Program-made: the position numbers and the translations under genes
Source: Candidatus Hydrogenedentota bacterium
Lineage (GTDB): Bacteria > Hydrogenedentota > Hydrogenedentia > Hydrogenedentales > JAGMZX01
NCBI GenBank assembly: GCA_029556545.1
Contig: JAKQEQ010000077.1
Span: 1 to 8,151 of the forward strand
Direction of reading: 5' to 3'
DNA: 8,151 nucleotides
The notes under the pieces: generated by a model
Told to the model about the DNA's origin: nothing
Databases searched by the model: none
The model's input: the letters and a program-made list of their open reading frames with translations, nothing else
Shown: positions 7,013-8,151 of the stretch, in pieces
How the letters are laid out: each line of letters begins with the position of its first letter
How positions within the stretch are numbered: the stretch's first letter is position 1

Positions 7013-7192
7013 GGGACCGCGTAAAAATAATTTGTGCCGATTGCCGTCAGATTTGGGATGAGATTTGCCCGGTTCGACCGAGTGAATACCGCAGGAATAC
7101 TTGGCTGTATTTCGAGTTATTCACGACGGAGAACCGGGCAAAGCTCGCCCAAAGATGACGGCAAGCGGTGCAAGTTATTTTTACGCGGTCCC
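7013..7192. mobile_element. 180-bp foldback MITE-like insertion
   Basis: The first 18 bases, GGGACCGCGTAAAAATAA, recur exactly as an inverted copy at the right end. The similarity continues inward with few mismatches and small gaps almost to the centre near 7103 (AATAC facing GTATT), so the whole element can fold into one long hairpin. TAA flanks it on both sides (7010-7012 and 7193-7195), consistent with a 3-bp target duplication. It encodes no protein. The reading frames seen on its two strands mirror each other (RDRVKIICADC and RDRVKITCTAC) because of the palindrome. A TNA-type target suggests mobilisation by an IS1031-like IS5-family transposase, but that is a guess. Confidence 0.8.
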
Positions 7193-7195
7193 TAA

Positions 7196-7854
7196 GCTCA
7201 TATCCGCGGGCTCGTTGAACTGCCTCCGCCCGGGTGCCAGCCGGCCCGGGCTCAGCCGCGGCGAGGCTACCTGTGCCCTCCGGGTCCACCCGTCGAAACG
7301 CCCACGGGCGGACTCGGCCCGCTAGAACTCCGGCTGGCGCGGACGAAACAGGATTCGCGGCTCTGGAACGAAGCCATCGACCGTTATCACTACCTTGGCT
7401 ATTGCCCGGTCCCTGGCGATCAAGCGCGCTACCTCGTGAGCGCGCGGGGGACGTTGCTCGGCGCCCTCGGCTTCAGCGCCGCGGCGTGGACGGTGGCCCC
7501 GCGCGATGCGTCCAGCGGCTGCGGTTCGCGGCGAACAATTCCAGGTTCCTGATCCTGCCCTGGGCGCGCTCGAAAAATCTGGCGTCCCGCATCCTGGCCG
7601 CGGCGGCGAGGTCGCTGCCGGGCGATTCGGATGCTCTTTACGGCTACGCGCCTGTGCTGCTCGAAACCTTTGTTGACAGCCCCAAAAAATATAAAGGAAC
7701 TTGTTACCGCGCATCAAATTGGATCCACGTCGGGCGAACCACAGGCAGGGGCAAGCTGGAGAAGCGGGAGCGCCAGGCCGTTCCCATCAGAGATATCTTT
7801 CTGTATCCACTGCGCCCTGATTTTCGGAACGTTTTGTGTGCCGATCTTTCATAG
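7196..7854 (+). pseudogene. DruA-like (DUF4338) gene remnant, N-terminally truncated and frameshifted
   Basis: The first frame (7196 to about 7502) reads GLVELPPP, then LWNEAIDRYHYLGYCPVPGD and LLGALGFSAAAWTVAPRD. The second frame (about 7508-7854) reads RFAANNSRFLILPWARSKNL, then LLETFVDSPKKYKGTCYRAS, then NWIHVGRTTGRGK and IFLYPLRPDFRNVLC. These are the signature blocks of DUF4338, the family of Druantia protein DruA, also widespread as solitary genes near transposases. Between the frames the usual block around IGWS is missing, so a deletion of roughly 40 bases plus a shift occurred near 7503-7510. The N-terminal winged-helix-like region is gone, replaced by the foldback insertion and the IS66 piece. 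The stop TAG (7852-7854) overlaps the first base of the right terminal repeat. It is inactive as it stands. Confidence 0.85.
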
Positions 7855-7880
7855 GAATGTGGGGTTCACCGAATACTTAC
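7854..7880 (-). repeat. Right terminal inverted repeat of the IS66-type element
   Basis: The reverse complement begins GTAAGTATTCGGTGAACCCC and continues ACATTCC, matching the left end except at base five. It starts at the last base of the DruA-like stop codon, which places that gene inside the element. Confidence 0.9.
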
Positions 7881-7953
7881 TTTTTGCCATGCGCGGACTG
7901 ACATACATCGACAGCGATGAAAGCGGCGCTCTCGCCCTCCAATACATCTTGTC

Positions 7954-7968
7954 GGGTGCCTGGCACCC
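7954..7968. repeat. REP-like palindrome copy 3 (GGGTGCCTGGCACCC)
   Basis: A 15-bp perfect palindrome around a central T, followed by TTCAAC, close to the TTCGAC after copy 1. It sits immediately upstream of the point where recognisable ISAzo13 transposase sequence begins, so it marks or lies next to a breakpoint. Confidence 0.65.
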
Positions 7969-7975
7969 TTCAACC

Positions 7976-8151
7976 GGAAACAACGCTGCCTGGGTCAGCG
8001 TCGGCTGCGACCATGACACTGCGGCGTTCGCCGTGCAAACATTGCGCAACTGGTGGCGCGCGATGGGATCGGTCGCGTACCCCGGGGCGGATTGCCTTCT
8101 CATCTGCGCCGATGGTGGTGGAAGCAATGGATACCGGACAAGGCTTGGGAA
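7976..8151 (+). pseudogene. ISAzo13-family transposase fragment, 5'-truncated, runs off the window
   Basis: From about 7979 the frame reads NNAAWVSVGCDHDTAAFAVQ, then TLRNWWRAMGSVAYPGADC, then LLICADGGGSNGYRTRLG. The WVSVG-DHDTAAFAV and LL-ADGGGSNG blocks are hallmarks of ISAzo13 DDE transposases and contain conserved acidic residues. The upstream part of the family (N-terminal half and the start of the catalytic domain) is absent: the frame stays open back to an ATG at 7889, but residues before NNAA (MRGLTYIDSDESGALALQ) do not look like ISAzo13. The usual RLW is RLG here, which could be a substitution or a one-base deletion near 8147. The C-terminal part lies beyond the window. Probably a dead remnant. 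Confidence 0.8.

Larger units (their letters stand above)
5861..7880. mobile_element. Decayed IS66-type element carrying tnpC and DruA-like remnants
   Basis: The 2020-bp segment is bounded by 27-bp inverted repeats with one mismatch, both beginning GTAA as IS66-family ends do. Inside, in order and on one strand, are an IS66-type transposase pseudogene, a foldback insertion and a DruA-like (DUF4338) pseudogene whose stop abuts the right end. No 8-bp target duplication is visible (left flank GACCAATC, right flank TTTTTGCC), so the element is old or its ends were rearranged. There are no tnpA or tnpB accessory genes, which fits the ISBst12-like branch of IS66 with a single transposase gene. It is certainly not autonomous now. 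Confidence 0.75.

Noticed and set aside
7020-7190. Protein-coding frames on both strands of the 180-bp insertion
   Set aside because: The two strands give mirrored peptides purely because the DNA is palindromic, and neither has a start signal or family match.
7234-7500. First part of the 7234-7854 open frame as the N-terminus of the DruA-like protein
   Set aside because: Its residues before about 7505 are Arg/Pro-rich shadow sequence. The family blocks (YHYLGY, LGALGF) lie in a different frame there.
7196-7854. A Druantia anti-phage system
   Set aside because: Only a broken DruA-like fragment is present inside a mobile element. No DruB-E or large helicase gene is visible, and solitary DUF4338 genes are common.

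Overview
The window comes from a GC-rich bacterium. A large secreted repeat protein ending in a Thr/Pro-rich linker and a dockerin-like domain, surrounded by decayed IS66-, ISAzo13- and DruA-type mobile DNA and short GTGCCTGGCAC palindromes, is a combination I associate with the PVC superphylum and nearby candidate phyla (Planctomycetota, Lentisphaerota, Hydrogenedentes, Sumerlaeota). That placement is an impression from style; the window has no phylogenetic marker.

Layout. Positions 2-139 hold the apparent C-terminal tail of an unrecognised plus-strand gene. Positions 140-416 are non-coding or contain a gene remnant, with two REP-like palindromes. Positions 417-5615 (minus strand) hold the only large intact gene. 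It encodes a 1732-residue exported protein: signal peptide, Ig-like N-terminal region, 27 full plus one partial 46-residue beta-propeller-type repeats, a beta-rich domain, a Thr/Pro linker and a six-cysteine dockerin-like C-terminus. It has a clear promoter (TTGACA, 17 bp, TATATT) and a GGAGGA ribosome binding site, which together fix the start at 5615. The repeats show a second-order period of seven (repeats 7, 14, 21 and 28 are the odd ones), which suggests four seven-bladed propellers in a row.

Positions 5861-7880 are a decayed mobile element bounded by 27-bp inverted repeats with one mismatch. Its left part is an IS66-family transposase gene broken by three frameshifts and a stop codon, and cut off before the third catalytic residue. 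Its right part is a DruA-like (DUF4338) gene lacking its N-terminus and carrying a small deletion with a frameshift; its stop codon touches the right inverted repeat. A 180-bp foldback MITE-like insertion with a TAA duplication lies where the two halves meet. Positions 7954-8151 carry a third palindrome followed directly by a 5'-truncated ISAzo13-family transposase that runs off the window.

The genes do not form a pathway. One apparently functional secreted surface or cell-wall-type protein sits in an accessory region made of nested, dead mobile DNA. I found no CRISPR array, tRNA, rRNA or intact defence system. The DruA-like piece alone is not a Druantia system.
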